A stretch of 64,000 nucleotides of DNA from Sapria himalayana (Eukaryota > Streptophyta > Magnoliopsida > Malpighiales > Rafflesiaceae). The stretch covers positions 62,001-126,000 of the forward strand of contig JAREIK010018712.1 of the NCBI GenBank assembly GCA_029783825.1, in the 5' to 3' direction. A program made the translations under genes and the position numbers. Positions 25,101 through 36,322 of this stretch are shown piece by piece (positions within the stretch are counted from its first letter, which is position 1; every line of letters starts with the position of its first letter). Below the pieces are notes generated by a model. It did not search any database. It was not told the origin of the DNA and saw nothing but the letters and a program-made list of their open reading frames with translations.

Positions 25101-26159
25101 AATCAGACCCGACCCGCTGTCTTTTTTGCGGGAGGGGCGCAGTTCTATCGCGGGGTAGCCCATAGCCGTAGGCAGTAGGCTCGAGTGACACCCGGCACGG
25201 AACGAACCCGTGCCGGTGTGCCGTGCTACTGGCTGAACCATGCCGGGTCAGGCACGGCACGGCCCGTGCCTGACTCGGGCACGGCACGGGCTCGAACAAG
25301 GTTTTTTCTCGTGCCGGGCCAGCCCAATCACGGCCGAACCATGCCGTGCCTCGTGCATGGCCGAGCTGGCCCGGTTGACACCTCTAACTTATTAGGTGCC
25401 CCTTAATAAACTAAGATAACAATAAAATCAAAAATTATAATATACCACTAAACTAATACATAAATATCCATAATAGCTAACTTGACTATCGCTTAGCAGT
25501 CACACCTTGACTATTTAGATTTAATAGCAAACTGATACAATATATCATCAAATTAATATATATCATCAAACTATTACATCAAACTATGATCATATCTTGT
25601 ATTTTTTTTCAGAGAAAAATATATATTTTTTGTGTTTTATCTTTTGATAGAATATTAGATTTAAAGATCTTAATCTCACTACATGACTTACATTTGTGAG
25701 CAATAAAAGAAATGATTGAAAATCTAATCACCTTGAATGAGTGTCTGCCCACAAAAAATCTTACACATGAGACAAAATTATAATCAAGAAAAATATAATA
25801 ATTCAAACAAATGTTCTCTTTGTACATTCATAACTAAAGCCTGAATATTTGATTAATGTCAGCTTTAATAGATTTTTTTAGATGAAATGTGTGATGAGAT
25901 GCACTTGCAACAAGGTGAATTTGTTATATAAAATATAAGAAATGACTATATAATTTATATTTGATTTGTAATAATTAGGTAGTTAAACTTTTATACAATT
26001 CTCTTATATGTATCAAATCAACCAAAGAACTAATATCGGACATAAGATTATTACAAAACTTATCTACTAGGGTGCAACCATAAAGACCAAACAATAAATG
26101 AGTATTCACGACGAATCTAAAATGTGACAACACAATACCTCTATTTCATAAGTTATTTA

Positions 26160-26211
<52 letters not shown>

Positions 26212-29200
26212 TCTCTCATGATCTTTCTCTGAAACTGTGAAAAAAATATATGAGTTGATTGTTTCTCAACTCATTATCTCTCAAAATAGGAATATCATCT
26301 ATATAAACAATCAGGAAGATTAGTCTATTATCTTAGCTCATATAATAAAACATAGGATAATTTGTAACACACTTGCACAAATAAAAAGAAACAAAAATGA
26401 TTAAAAATACCACAAATCAAAATTTTTATCATAGCTCAAAAAATAAGTAGTTACTTCATCTATGTCTCATCTTCATTATTACTATAAAAAATTATTTGTC
26501 ATGTCTAGCTAATATAACATCTAAATGTGACAAATGTTCAATAATATGAGTATCCACGCTAAGATCAATTTGATCTCACCAAAGAGAATATCCTAATAAT
26601 CTACTTTAAATATCTTAGTAAATCATCTCGCAATAAATCTCAATTTCATATAATCATTCATTACCATTACGACTAATAAGATATCTAACCAAAGAAAAAA
26701 AATACATAATTTATCGTACTCAATCTTGAAAAAAATTTCCTAAATATTTTTAAATCCTACAAAAAGATCAAAGGAAAAAATAATAATTTTCAAATCAAAA
26801 TATTTAGTAATATCAAAAAAAAAATATTTGAACATCCATAAAAAATAGAACATGAAAGAGAAATAAAATATCAAATTACATATTTTCATAATCAAAAGTC
26901 ATCGATAACTTGTCATTGACTCCAACAATACTCAAAAAATAAAGAAAATAATAAATAAAGAATAATTACTTATTAACGATTATTATCTTCTTAGTTAATT
27001 GCAAATGAATTTGAAGTATGAATACTAGTCATGAGAACTATAATACTAAAAAAATAAAAAAATTTATTATCTTACTAATAAAAAATTCTATATATTCCTT
27101 TCTAATAAGAATTATAGTGGGAAAACTCTATGTGAACCCCTAAATGGACCCAATAGCCTATTTATGTCGCTAAATAATTTAGTGTCTTCAATTTTAACTC
27201 TAAAAATAACTATCAACTCTCTGAAATATCATCTCATCCTATAATATATGTATTAAACAAATAATCTCCTATGTCTGCAAGTATCTTATCTAGATAAATA
27301 CTGGATGAACCTATGAATTTTTAATTTTTCCATAAAAACATGTAACTCCGTACAGCCATTAGATGCATACTGCATAATATTATCACAACACCATGCTTCT
27401 GATTACAGATCATTGCACTCCACAATGCAGACATCATTCAATATTATTGTGCATATCACGTTTGACACCACCCAGCCACTGCTGCGCTTTACCACACACT
27501 ACACAAACTGCACTATTACACATCACTCATAGCGCAAACATTATGCACTAAGCATTGATACAGTTATTGCATTGACTTGTTGTATGTGGTGGTACAAGCA
27601 TGGTTAGGAACCCAACGAGCACATGATAAACCCTAATTTGGCCGAGAAACATTAATAATCACAAAACTCCAATATGCATAATAAAATAGTATAATCACTT
27701 TATAATTATTAATCTATTACAAAAATATATGTTATAGTAATAATATATATTGAATCTTCATTTTAAAAATAAATTAATTCATATTATGTATTTTGTTCAC
27801 TCATTATTTATTGAATTATAAATTACATGCGATTGTCTAACTGTTACAATAAAAAATAAAATAAAAAATGAAAAGATATAAAAACACCAAATAATGTCTA
27901 ATCCAAAAAATTTCATAAATGGCCGTCACCATCACTGTGAACTCTATATTTGTACTGAATCTCAAAATAATCATTCGTATGTTATTTTTACATGAGAAAA
28001 TTATCTATAAAAAAAAACATAAACTTGTAGATAACATTCTCTCTGTGTAAGCTAGTACCCAACTCAAATTTAAGTAACCCTCCAATTATGAATACTCATA
28101 ATTGCTAAATAAAATATCAATGATTGAAAATTCCTTCACATACCACAACATATGAAGAGTTTAGTATGGATAAACCTACCATGCAGAATTTAAAAAATAC
28201 CTACCTATACTAATTATATAAATAATATTAAATTTCATAATAATTAGATAATTAATATTTAGTAAGATTGACTTATAAAAAACAATATTTACTAAGATTA
28301 TCCTATATGTAAAAAAGTCAATTGCATAAATTACATTGAATATAAAATTAATATGACTCAATTAAAATTTCAATTATAGCAAAACCTAAAATAAAAACCT
28401 TTATAAAAGTATCAAATATATTTTCTCTGTGACAAAATAATATTTTTCTTGGAGTAGTTATTACCTCAATCCCAAAGAAATGAGGAGCCTCCCAAGATCT
28501 TTTGTATGAAGTAGTAATTGAATGTACTCAAAAAAATAAAGATTAATTATTTGAATGGCTCTATAAAAATAAAGAATAATCTGTATTATACATATATAAG
28601 CTAAAAAGAGTGACAACTGGTAAAAATCTAATAAAGTACTTTGTGACCATTTGAAATCATACAATATCTTGTATAATCTATATATTAAATTTGACTAGAC
28701 TAATCAAAATCCACGTAGTTGTTCTATATACTCATCCTTCTTAAGATAATCGAGAAAATAGATTTTTTTCTTATTCAAGTGATATATCATTCATCTACGA
28801 AATACTACAAATGATATAAGCATTCATACTGATATTATTCACACTAAATATTTAAGTGAATCTCTTCACAAAAAATCTCATTCCAAAGCATACTACCTTC
28901 CTACATGGATAGATCTTCATGGTCAATATCAATGAGATCCATGCCTTCAAGTCAAGTATTACTTCCATGCTTGACACCTCCTAGCTCATTTTCCACCTTT
29001 ATTCGCATGAGATAAATAATATACTAGTAAGTATTGATTTTATCTTTTGAGTATAAAACATTCTTCAAAATTTATATACCATATAAGAATTCATAAGTGA
29101 TAAATAAATATATTACAATTCATTGCTCTTCTGGAATCTCATTTGGGCCTCTATATACAAGATATTATCATCTCATCTCAAATATTTAAATGTAACAAGT

Positions 29201-32200
29201 ATACAACAAATTGACTCTCATTTCAAATATTTCTAAAACAAGTGCATATATAGATTACAGAGCCATGATGTTGGTGACTTGTGAATTTTAATTGATCAGT
29301 AACTTCTTGATAGAACTGAGTCTATTAATTTAGAAGTCAATAATATTTTATTATGATAATCAAATAATTTAATATATTATTATCATTCCAGCATTTGACA
29401 AACAAATGAAATAAATTAAAATCACTTATTTATTCTAAATAAAAAAATCTAGGATGGTTTGATAGTTACCACATACGTGCCTACTAATAAACAAATTGTA
29501 GTATCTTCACAAATACACCCAAATGACTATCATTATCTTTTCTTTGTCCCAAGCAAAAAATTTATGACACGTATGCATAGAGGGATCAAACGGGCCGGGC
29601 CATTTTTTTTTTTTGAGCATGGGCATGCTTTCGTGCCTGGCCTGGCACAGTTTAAAAAAGCTAGGCCCGGCAAGGCCCGCAGGCACGGCAGGCAGCACCG
29701 TGCCGTGCCGGGCCCGCTCGGGCCCGGCCTGGCCTTACGGGCCAAACCAAGCCGTATGGGCCAGTAAAAATTTTTTTTTAATTTTTATTTTATTTATATA
29801 AATTATTAAATTATATATAAAATTATAGATAATATATAATATTATATATTTATAATATGAAAATTGTTAAATTTTATTAAAATAACAAAGTTTAAAATTT
29901 TTTTTATAATGTGATACAAAATTAATTTAAAATTTATTAGAATTATATAATATAGTTATAAATTTTTAAATGAAAATTTAAAACAAAAAAAATAAATAAA
30001 TAAATACATTTTGTTAAAAAAAATAAAAATAAAAAAAAACACAAGCAACTCGAATGAAAAATGACCAATCAGCCATTTGATATCGAAGGTCCGAACCAAA
30101 CAAATTATAGTTTCAACATAACGTATAAATAAAGCGTACAATCAATAAAAAACAAAACATCAAAATCAAAAAATAGTAGATCATTAAATCAATCGTCAAT
30201 CAGCATATCACGAGCATCATCAGCTGCAACATCAAGATTAGTATCATATAGATCATCATCATCAGCAATCAACTCATCTGCTATCACAGTAGATGCAGTT
30301 GTAGTCCATGTCCCAGTCCCAGCTCCAGCACGATCATGGATGCTAAACCTCGAATCCTCCCAATACTTCAAACAAGCCAATGCCTCAACAATATCTGGAC
30401 GTAATCTCGATCTCCTATCCGAAATCATGTTTACTGTAACAGAAAAATCAGATTCCAATGTTACGCTCGACACCGGAGGAGTCAGTAGATCCCATGTCAT
30501 CCTAGATAGTACGGAAAAGGTGGACTCATGTATTTCCATCACTGTAATATATCAAATTCTTAGTATCAGAATATGATATGATTGAGCAGTTATCGATATC
30601 TAAGTACCGAGAAAGCTTGCTCCTATGTGATGGTCCACCCCTATGTTTCCCCCTCACTAGCTGAATGGAAAAATCGTCATCTCCGAACAAGGTATCAATG
30701 TTTGTAATCACAGTCTCACTACTACCACCACCATACCAAATATCGTAGTATGTGAACATGTCAGTCAACTTCTCGTGAATGAACTCTTCATGTGGCTCTT
30801 CCAGGTTCATGCACGAGGAAATGTAGGTCAAAGTATTTTCTACCCCTTCCACCTTAACCCTAGGGTCCATGCATGCAGCGAGACAATAAAGAGATAGAAC
30901 AATAGATCAGTACTTCAAGTACTTGATTTCTATCTCTGCAACTATATGGCTAAGTATCGGATCAGCTCGATACTTTCTAAACATGCTACTAATATTACAT
31001 ATACACCAGAGTGCAATGCAAGTAGTAGGCGTTTAAACTGACGAACACTTGTTCGTCGTGTCATAAAAAATCTTCAAAATTTTCATAAATGAAATTCCTG
31101 AAGCCCAATCAGTGTCATCAATAATAAGTTCGTCACTCTTACTATTGACGTAGTCGGATATCACGTATTCGTATCCAACACATGATTCTAATATCATGTA
31201 CGTATAATTCCAATGATGTCTCACATCCAATTGGAATTTCTTTTTATTAAGATTCACAGACAAACAGAGACTATCAAACTCTTGTTGTCTGCGATGAGTG
31301 CGAATATATTTTAGTACATTACGTATATTATCTAAAGCGAGGCAACACACATTCATACCCGCTTGAACAATCAGATTAATCACGTGACACATACATCTGA
31401 CATGAAAAATCTTTCCTAATGGTGCGTCTCTAATATTCCTAACAAACATGTTGATCACTACTCCATTATTAGATACATTATCGAATGTGACACTAAAAAT
31501 TTTATTTTGAATTTTATATTTGCTAAAGATTTTCATCATACACTCAAAAATGGTGGGGTCACCATGAGGATGAAGAATCTCAGAGAATCCTAAAATTTTG
31601 TTATTCATAGTCCAGTTAGAATCTACATAGTAGCTAGTAAGACATGCATAAGATGATTCATCGTGACTTGTCCAGATATCGGACATCACGGACACCACTC
31701 AACTATATGTCATAAATACATTAATTATTTTTTGTTTTTCTAACTTATATATCTTTTGTATGTCATTCCTAGATGTGGACCTAGGAATCCTACGAAAAAC
31801 AGACTGAAAATATGTCTGCATGATGCACACTACTCGTGAATCTTTCGAAAATCTGATCGGAAGACTCATCAATGTGATAAGTCTGGCCATGTCGTCCCTA
31901 CTCAACTCGCTGGAGTATATGAAGGGAGTAAACTTTGAGGCTGAACTTGATTTAGTCTCAAAAAATGCAGTGCCACGTTAGGTTTGCCTAGGATCTAATG
32001 GACCATGTTTTTTGGTGCATAATTCGGCACGTCTCTTAAGGTGCCCAGTCCTAAACGAACTCTTACATGTTAAAAGTCTCATACAATATTTGCATTGTGT
32101 CATTTCTTGTTCCTCACCCCTAATATTTTTTTTGTTTTATTACATTAAAATGAGTCCAAACTATAGAAGTCCTCCTGGATTTTTATTTTTTAGAAGTTTG

Positions 32201-34738
32201 GGTTGAGACGACTAAAGAAATCAAAATTTCAGCAGCCTCAGATCTCTGCGTAATATTTTTATTTTCTAAATTTAAATATATTTCATTAGTATTTATCATT
32301 TTTTAGGATTTTTGTTATTCAGAATTGTTATTTAGAGACTAGAAGACTGATTCTAATATTTTCTATTTTTGGTCTAGAGAGAGAAACTAGAGATAGAAAA
32401 AAAGTAAAATAAAAACTTAGAATAAATTACCCGATAAAAGCAGTGAGGTCGGTCACGTGTATGGTACATCACTGTCAAGCTCAAAATTCAAAACTCAAGT
32501 TGAGATTCCCGAAAATCCAAAACGAATGTCGTAATCCTGAGTCTCGAGAGAGGAAAAAGATTTTTGAGAGAGAAAATGAGCGATTAGAGAGAAAATATGT
32601 TTATGAAAAACATAAATGTTAAAGAGAGGGGAGTAGAATTTATAGATTAAAGAAAATATTTTTTTTTCAATAAAAAGTAATTTTTTTTGAATTTTTTTAT
32701 GAGGGCCATTTGGATTCTGCCCCCTAGCCGTTGGAGGCAAGATCCAACGGCTGAAATATAAATTTTTTATTAATTTTTTTTTCCCGTTGGGGGGGGAGGG
32801 GGGGGGGGGAATAGGTCGGTTCGGGCCTCGGGGGACCGCGGGTCGGGTCCAATCAGACCCGACCCATGGTCTTTTTCGCGGGAGGGGCGAAGCAAGGGGG
32901 TCGAGCTCGGATGACACCCGACACGGGACCAATCCATGCCGGTGTGCCGTGCCACGGGCACTGAACCGTGCCGGGTCAGGCAAGAAACGACACAGATCGT
33001 GCCTTACCCGGGCACGGCACAGGCCCGGGCACGGGATTTTCCCATGCCGAGCCGGTTGACACCTCTACGTATGCATCAACTTGAATAGGATATTGAGGTT
33101 CAAATTTTTTTCTATTATATTTATCTTTATTCTCTTCTTTTGTTTGCATTGAAGCACCTAAAATATAGACTGCTCAAGCATGTCTATACTTTATGATGAA
33201 AGATAAAAAATGACAAGATTTAACTAAATCAAATTAAATACAACCTAATCAAGTAGATATATTACTATATTAAGAATAATCAAATTTCATACAATCAAGA
33301 TCATGGTTGACTTATGGCAGTAACATGCATCATACACAACACGCACTTCAGAAATTCACATAATTTTAAGTATAACATAAACCAAAAAATGTTGATAACT
33401 AAAAAAAAAAGACAAACATACCTAAAAATTAAAGATTTAAAATGAAAGTAAAATTAATATATAGCAACAATTACCGAATTACAACACTAATAGAATAAAT
33501 TTTAGAAGTATGAAAAAATAAGCATAAACTAAAGCAGAAAAGAAATGGAACAAGCATGCGTAAAGATACGTTTCCACTTAGAAGCATAAATAAAAATCAC
33601 TAAATTTAAATGAATATTTTAAAAAATGGTTATAAACTTTGTCCAGCTGTTTTACATTATATTTTCTAAGAATACACCACTAACATTGATTAAGAAAATA
33701 TGATTCATTTAGGACACCAAATAAATGTCAATGTGCAAATCAAGTAAATAAAAAAATAAGTATTTTTAACAACATAAATAAAAATCACCAATTTTAAATT
33801 TTTCCTCTTGAAACATAAATAAAAATCACTTATTTTAAATTTGAGAAAATTGTAAAACAACGATTTATCTTTGCCCATTTTCAAAATTTCATGAACAAAT
33901 CATTGACATGATGCATTTCTGCAATGTGAGCTTTGAGCACCCAATACAACTGTTATGGCTAACCCCAGCAGTCATGATGAATTGCTGCAATGCAACCACC
34001 CCAGATGCAAAATGGAACAGCTAGATCAATACGGCCTGCTAACCTAGGCCAGGCAGCCCTGTTTACATGAAAGTCTATCATGTTCATGCCTAGTATGATG
34101 GCCAACAGGCCAAGCCTAAACCAGATCAAAGTTTTGCCAACTCGTGATTTAAACCAGTCATGGGATGGGTTTGTGCTAGGTTTCAGGCAAGGTTTCATAT
34201 CATCCCAAAAATTCTCCCCCCATCATTTCCATTATACATTACCATCTTAAGAATTTCAACAAACATTGATTAAATTGTCATCTTCTTTGTTAGCTTGTTT
34301 TTTGTATTTGAAATGAATTCATTAAATATTTTCAATCCAAATTAAATTTATCTAACATCAATTGATCTAATTTTCTGCTCCAATTGAACCCCACAAAGTC
34401 ATCCCACCCTATCTAACACGTGAAAATGCAATGCACTTCATAGGTTGAGTTGTTTGAGAAGAGTTATCTCACTTTTCATTCAGGTTTGCTTTGAATTTGT
34501 GAGGCACTTAGAACTAATGAAAGGGAGTGTTTCTTGTCCAGCTATTTTACATTCCATTTTCTTGAAGTGTACACCACTACCAGTGATTAAGAAAATATGA
34601 TTCACTTAGGAAACCAAATAAACTCTAATGTGCAAATCAAGTTATTCTATTCATAATGTTCATATCTCCAGGTGATACCTGATGTACTTGGCCTAATATA
34701 TTGTGAAGAACACCCTTGTGCTTACCAATTAACTTCAC
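19090..34738 (-). CDS. UTP25: UTP25 / digestive-organ-expansion-factor homologue, C-terminal exons
   Basis: UTP25 is a nucleolar member of the U3 snoRNP/small-subunit processome, needed for early cleavage of pre-rRNA on the way to 40S subunits; its C-terminal half is helicase-like. Seven exons join in frame: 34738-34679, 20347-20273, 19886-19762, 19678-19573, 19488-19426, 19347-19273, 19164-19090 (stop TGA). All introns have GT/AG borders. Together they encode ~192 residues, including DDDARFEFFTKKVYP, YTKQSDTSRAR, WFFEKRRKIMLYTERAHFYR, IRGVQSLMIYSLPERKDFYP, IVNMLDGATGNALCTVLFSQ and a C-terminus KSVFLFC, all hallmarks of the family's C-terminal region. No in-frame stop or frameshift is seen. 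Family members are roughly 700-760 residues, so the N-terminal part must lie beyond 34738, and I could not find it up to 64000. The gene is either intact with a very long further intron or truncated. The first intron seen is 14331 bp and hosts two hAT transposons. Confidence 0.92.
19273..19347 (-). CDS. UTP25: UTP25 exon
   Basis: 75 bp, phase 0. Encodes IVNMLDGATGNALCTVLFSQ followed by YDILR. Acceptor GTGTGCAG, donor GTAAGA. Confidence 0.95.
19426..19488 (-). CDS. UTP25: UTP25 exon
   Basis: 63 bp, phase 0. Encodes IRGVQSLMIYSLPERKDFYP plus E. A poly-T tract precedes the acceptor; donor GTGAGC. Confidence 0.95.
19573..19678 (-). CDS. UTP25: UTP25 exon
   Basis: 106 bp completing the split codon to Asp-Tyr-Thr-Lys. 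Carries YTKQSDTSRARIWFFEKRRK then IMLYTERAHFYRRYK, the most conserved block of the family. An alternative upstream AG would give the wrong frame; the acceptor ACTACAG restores it. Confidence 0.95.
19762..19886 (-). CDS. UTP25: UTP25 exon
   Basis: 125 bp, starts phase 0 and ends phase 2. Encodes VYPTINESSEVGIMLFVSSY followed by FEFIKLRNFLKHQN, the helicase-like domain-2 start (VMIFV.SYF.F...RNF). Acceptor GGTTTTCAG, donor GTGAGA. Confidence 0.92.
20224..20251 (+). repeat. CA microsatellite
   Basis: Uninterrupted CA run of ~14 units just downstream (in gene orientation) of the UTP25 20273-20347 exon. Confidence 0.97.
20273..20347 (-). CDS. UTP25: UTP25 exon
   Basis: 75 bp, phase 0 at both ends. 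Encodes IYKRYEKSTDVDTDDDARF followed by EFFTKK; the DDARFEFFTKK block is highly characteristic. Acceptor AACTTGCAG, donor GTCTGA. Confidence 0.92.
21970..24344 (-). pseudogene. hAT transposase relic, copy 1
   Basis: Starts with a BED finger (ATG 24344; CKYYMRFLTC...GHLKRHAELC, with the second cysteine position read as Y). After an in-frame TAA at 24221-24219 the core is open for 207 codons (24146-23523). It shows VTSDIWISHDES (first catalytic Asp region), VTFDNASNN (second Asp) and HVRCMCHVINLIVQ (C..H motif). Further pieces: YLKYWSTVPSLYCLAACMD (about 23160), and the C-terminal dimerisation domain SSIASESAFSVVVNVI plus RSDIVEALACLKDWE (22254-21970), ending SIDD-stop. Extra stops lie near 23523 and 22449, and the nested insert splits it at 22479-22934. 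Not functional as it stands. Confidence 0.92.
22479..22934 (-). mobile_element. nested non-autonomous hAT insert
   Basis: 456 bp, bounded by TAGAGGTGTCAA and TTGACACCTCTA, with flanks GATATCAA (22471-22478) and GGTATCAA (22935-22942). These differ at one of 8 bases; copy 2 has the uninterrupted site GGTATCAATG. It consists only of the family's two GC-rich arms, including a GGTCGGGTC...GACCCGACC palindrome shared with the right arm of copy 1. It is therefore an internal-deletion derivative, inserted opposite in orientation to its host. The open frames it contains on both strands are compositional accidents of high GC. Confidence 0.95.
24939..24977. other. subterminal hairpin of hAT copy 1
   Basis: AGGGGGCAGAATC and GATTCTGCCCCCT form a perfect 13-bp stem around a 13-base loop. 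The same structure recurs in other copies (63138-63176; shorter at 43747-43781), with one compensatory pair change. It lies upstream of the transposase start, ~410 bp from the right end. Confidence 0.8.
25395..29569. other. intron interior, no gene
   Basis: AT-rich sequence between the two intronic hAT copies. Short phrases near 26950-27140 (AATAATTACTT, TTCTAATAAGAATTATAGTGGG...TATGTGAACCC) resemble parts of the tandem unit at 57.7-64 kb, suggesting a dispersed repeat of the same kind. Nothing protein-coding was recognised. Confidence 0.45.
26165..26208 (+). repeat. AT microsatellite
   Basis: Uninterrupted AT run of 44 bp in the UTP25 intron. Confidence 0.97.
29578..33067 (-). mobile_element. 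hAT transposon copy 2 (TAGAGGTGTCAA family)
   Basis: Left end TAGAGGGATCAAACGGGCCG (two changes from the family end), right end GGTTGACACCTCTA, flanked by the exact 8-bp duplication CGTATGCA (29570-29577 and 33068-33075). 3490 bp. It has the same GC-rich arms and minus-strand transposase as copy 1, and lies in the same UTP25 intron in the same orientation. It is the best preserved coding copy here. Confidence 0.96.
30189..32103 (-). pseudogene. hAT transposase relic, copy 2 (best preserved)
   Basis: ATG at 32103 opens a BED finger with all ligands (CKYC...GHLKRRAELC; the His is followed by an R where copy 1 has H). The frame is the same as the downstream core but is interrupted by TAA at 31980-31978, a TGA near 31698 and a TAA near 31033. 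The core shows VMSDIWTSHDES, VTFDNVSNN, HVRCMCHVINLIVQAG and LDVRHHWNYTYMIL. A 114-codon segment (30870-30526) and the dimerisation end (VSSVTLESDFSVTVNMI, RPDIVEALACLKYWED) follow; the latter overlaps the previous open frame, implying one frameshift near 30530. The family consensus would be close to one continuous reading frame. Confidence 0.92.
33640..33750 (+). repeat. direct repeat, copy a (partner 34535-34645)
   Basis: About 110 bp starting TGTCCAGCT.TTTTACATT and ending GTGCAAATCAAGT is repeated at 34535-34645, with roughly 85% identity by eye. The second copy lies immediately 3' (in gene orientation) of the first visible UTP25 exon. The short phrase CATAAATAAAAATCAC also occurs three times around copy a (33584, 33774, 33817). 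Confidence 0.8.
34535..34645 (+). repeat. direct repeat, copy b (partner 33640-33750)
   Basis: See the partner copy; 34 bp away from the exon at 34679-34738, so the duplication is within the intron. Confidence 0.8.
34679..34738 (-). CDS. UTP25: UTP25 exon (first visible)
   Basis: 60 bp, phase 0 at both ends, encoding VKLIGKHKGVLHNILGQVHQ. It corresponds to the family segment after ...NYxGK that reads VKL....GVL..VL..V.Q. Acceptor GTTGTAG before, donor GTATCA after. Confidence 0.82.
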
Positions 34739-36314
34739 CTACAACGATCAGCAAACAATAAAACAAAATTAACTTTAAACAATGATCTACAACATACAAA
34801 TAAATCAAGCAACAAATTCATGATGATCTAGACATTTCCAACAATAAAACACAACATACAGACTAATATATTATGTAAGATTAAACAACATGCGCGCACA
34901 CACACACACACATGTACATAAAACAGTTCCTCACCATAACATTTATAAAGGTAGTCTCAGATCCCATTCCCATATCAGACCATCACCAACAAAAGCAGTC
35001 CAACAACTCAAACTATTGTAATCTAGGCAATTAGTGCAGTCATTGGACCCGAGCCACAGCCTAATTATGTTTTCTGTCTCGAAACCAGTCCATTTAGACC
35101 AAACGGTCTTGCTGGATTGGGTAAATATCATGCGGATCAGGTTATCCAGCCTAGTCAAGGCTTGGTTGGATTTGGTGCTACAACATAAGTGCAATGTGCG
35201 AGACAGTAATGAAGTAGGGCACTACATCTACTAGCATTGATCCCTTAATTGCTCACTCCTATTTGATTATATTTCATTGATGAAATTAGGGCCGAAAATA
35301 AAGAAATTACCATAATAGATTGTGATACATACTAATTAGAAAATCATACTAGAACATTCAATCTGACATGTCAAAAAAGTATTAGTTCCATTCTGTTTCA
35401 TTAAGTTCATACAGGGGTGATTGGGGTCAAAGTATAATTACCATGTATAATAAAATTATGTCATTTCATTACTATTATTATTGATGGTACTAGTTTTATA
35501 TGAAATATTTTATATAAAGAAAAAATTAAATTTTCCATTTTTTATTCATTTTGACAAATGGTCAAAACTCAATTTTATTATTTATTTAAATTTTAATGAC
35601 AACAATACATTCGAATAAATATTTATTAAATTTTTAATATTTTGAGTATGAGATAATCTAAAAGACTTCTCATCTCTCAGGTACTTTGTCATTTTTTGCT
35701 TGAATACTTTATTTAATATTTTTTGCTCATATATTAATAATTCATGGATTCATACTTTTGCATTAAAGATACTAAATTAACCAAGATATCAACTAATCAT
35801 TTTAGAAGATATTCATGTTATTATAAATTATTACATATAAGAATGTATACCCCGATATTCTAAAAAACATGTAGTTAAAGTTTTTTTTTAATTAATAATA
35901 TTATTTATAATTGGTCGGCCCAAACACCTAAAAGAAATAAACTTAATAAATAAATATTTGTAATTTAAACTCACATTAACATAGTTATAAACAAATTAGA
36001 AGTTTAAACCTACTTTAACATAGTTAAAAATAAGACTTAATAAATAATTTTTTTAGTTTAGACCTACTTTCACATAATTAAAAAAATATTAAAGAAATTC
36101 AAAAAAACTATGCACAATATAAATATTATATAAAAAATTATAGTTGAAAAACTAGTATATGAATTAAATAGCTTAAAAGATATGTCAAATAATACAAAAA
36201 CAAATAATACATTAGATCACATGTAAACTAAATTTGACAGTGAGATCATTGAAATTAGATAAACTTTAGGTTTAATAATCATATTCATTTGCTACAAAAA
36301 GTTTGCGCATGAAT
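34739..36314. other. no gene recognised upstream of the UTP25 exon
   Basis: I looked on the minus strand for the preceding UTP25 exon (family block ...FYRQT...MNALFN...CVNY.GK) and did not find it. A CA run is at 34897-34912. The open frame 34943-35194 (minus) has no recognised domain. Confidence 0.5.
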
Positions 36315-36322
36315 ATATTATT

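Larger units (their letters stand above)
21493..25386 (-). mobile_element. hAT transposon copy 1 (TAGAGGTGTCAA family)
   Basis: Ends are TAGAGGTGTCAAACGGGCCG on the left and ...GTTGACACCTCTA on the right. They are flanked by the exact 8-bp duplication ACTTATTA (21485-21492 and 25387-25394), which is diagnostic for hAT. Length 3894 bp including a nested 456-bp insert. Terminal arms are very GC-rich with repeated GGCACGG/CCGTGCC words; the interior is AT-rich. The transposase relic reads on the minus strand. The insertion lies in the large UTP25 intron. Confidence 0.97.
20348..34678 (-). other. UTP25: 14.3-kb UTP25 intron with nested hAT elements
   Basis: GT donor at 34678-34677 and AG acceptor at 20349-20348. 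Two hAT elements account for 7384 bp of it (21493-25386 and 29578-33067). The rest (20348-21484, 25395-29569, 33076-34678) is AT-rich without genes. It contains CA and AT microsatellites, and a ~45-bp segment around AATAATCACAAAACT at 21380 that recurs at 27652. Confidence 0.85.

Noticed and set aside
24894..25406. Open frames of 73-115 codons, Pro/Arg/Gly-rich
   Set aside because: Same reason: GC-rich right arm of hAT copy 1. Equivalent frames recur in the arms of copies 2 (29459-29801, 32495-33059) and 6 (63126-63624).
34943..35234. Candidate upstream UTP25 exon
   Set aside because: Translations of both open strands do not resemble the family block expected before VKLIGKHKGV; no suitable splice-bounded match.
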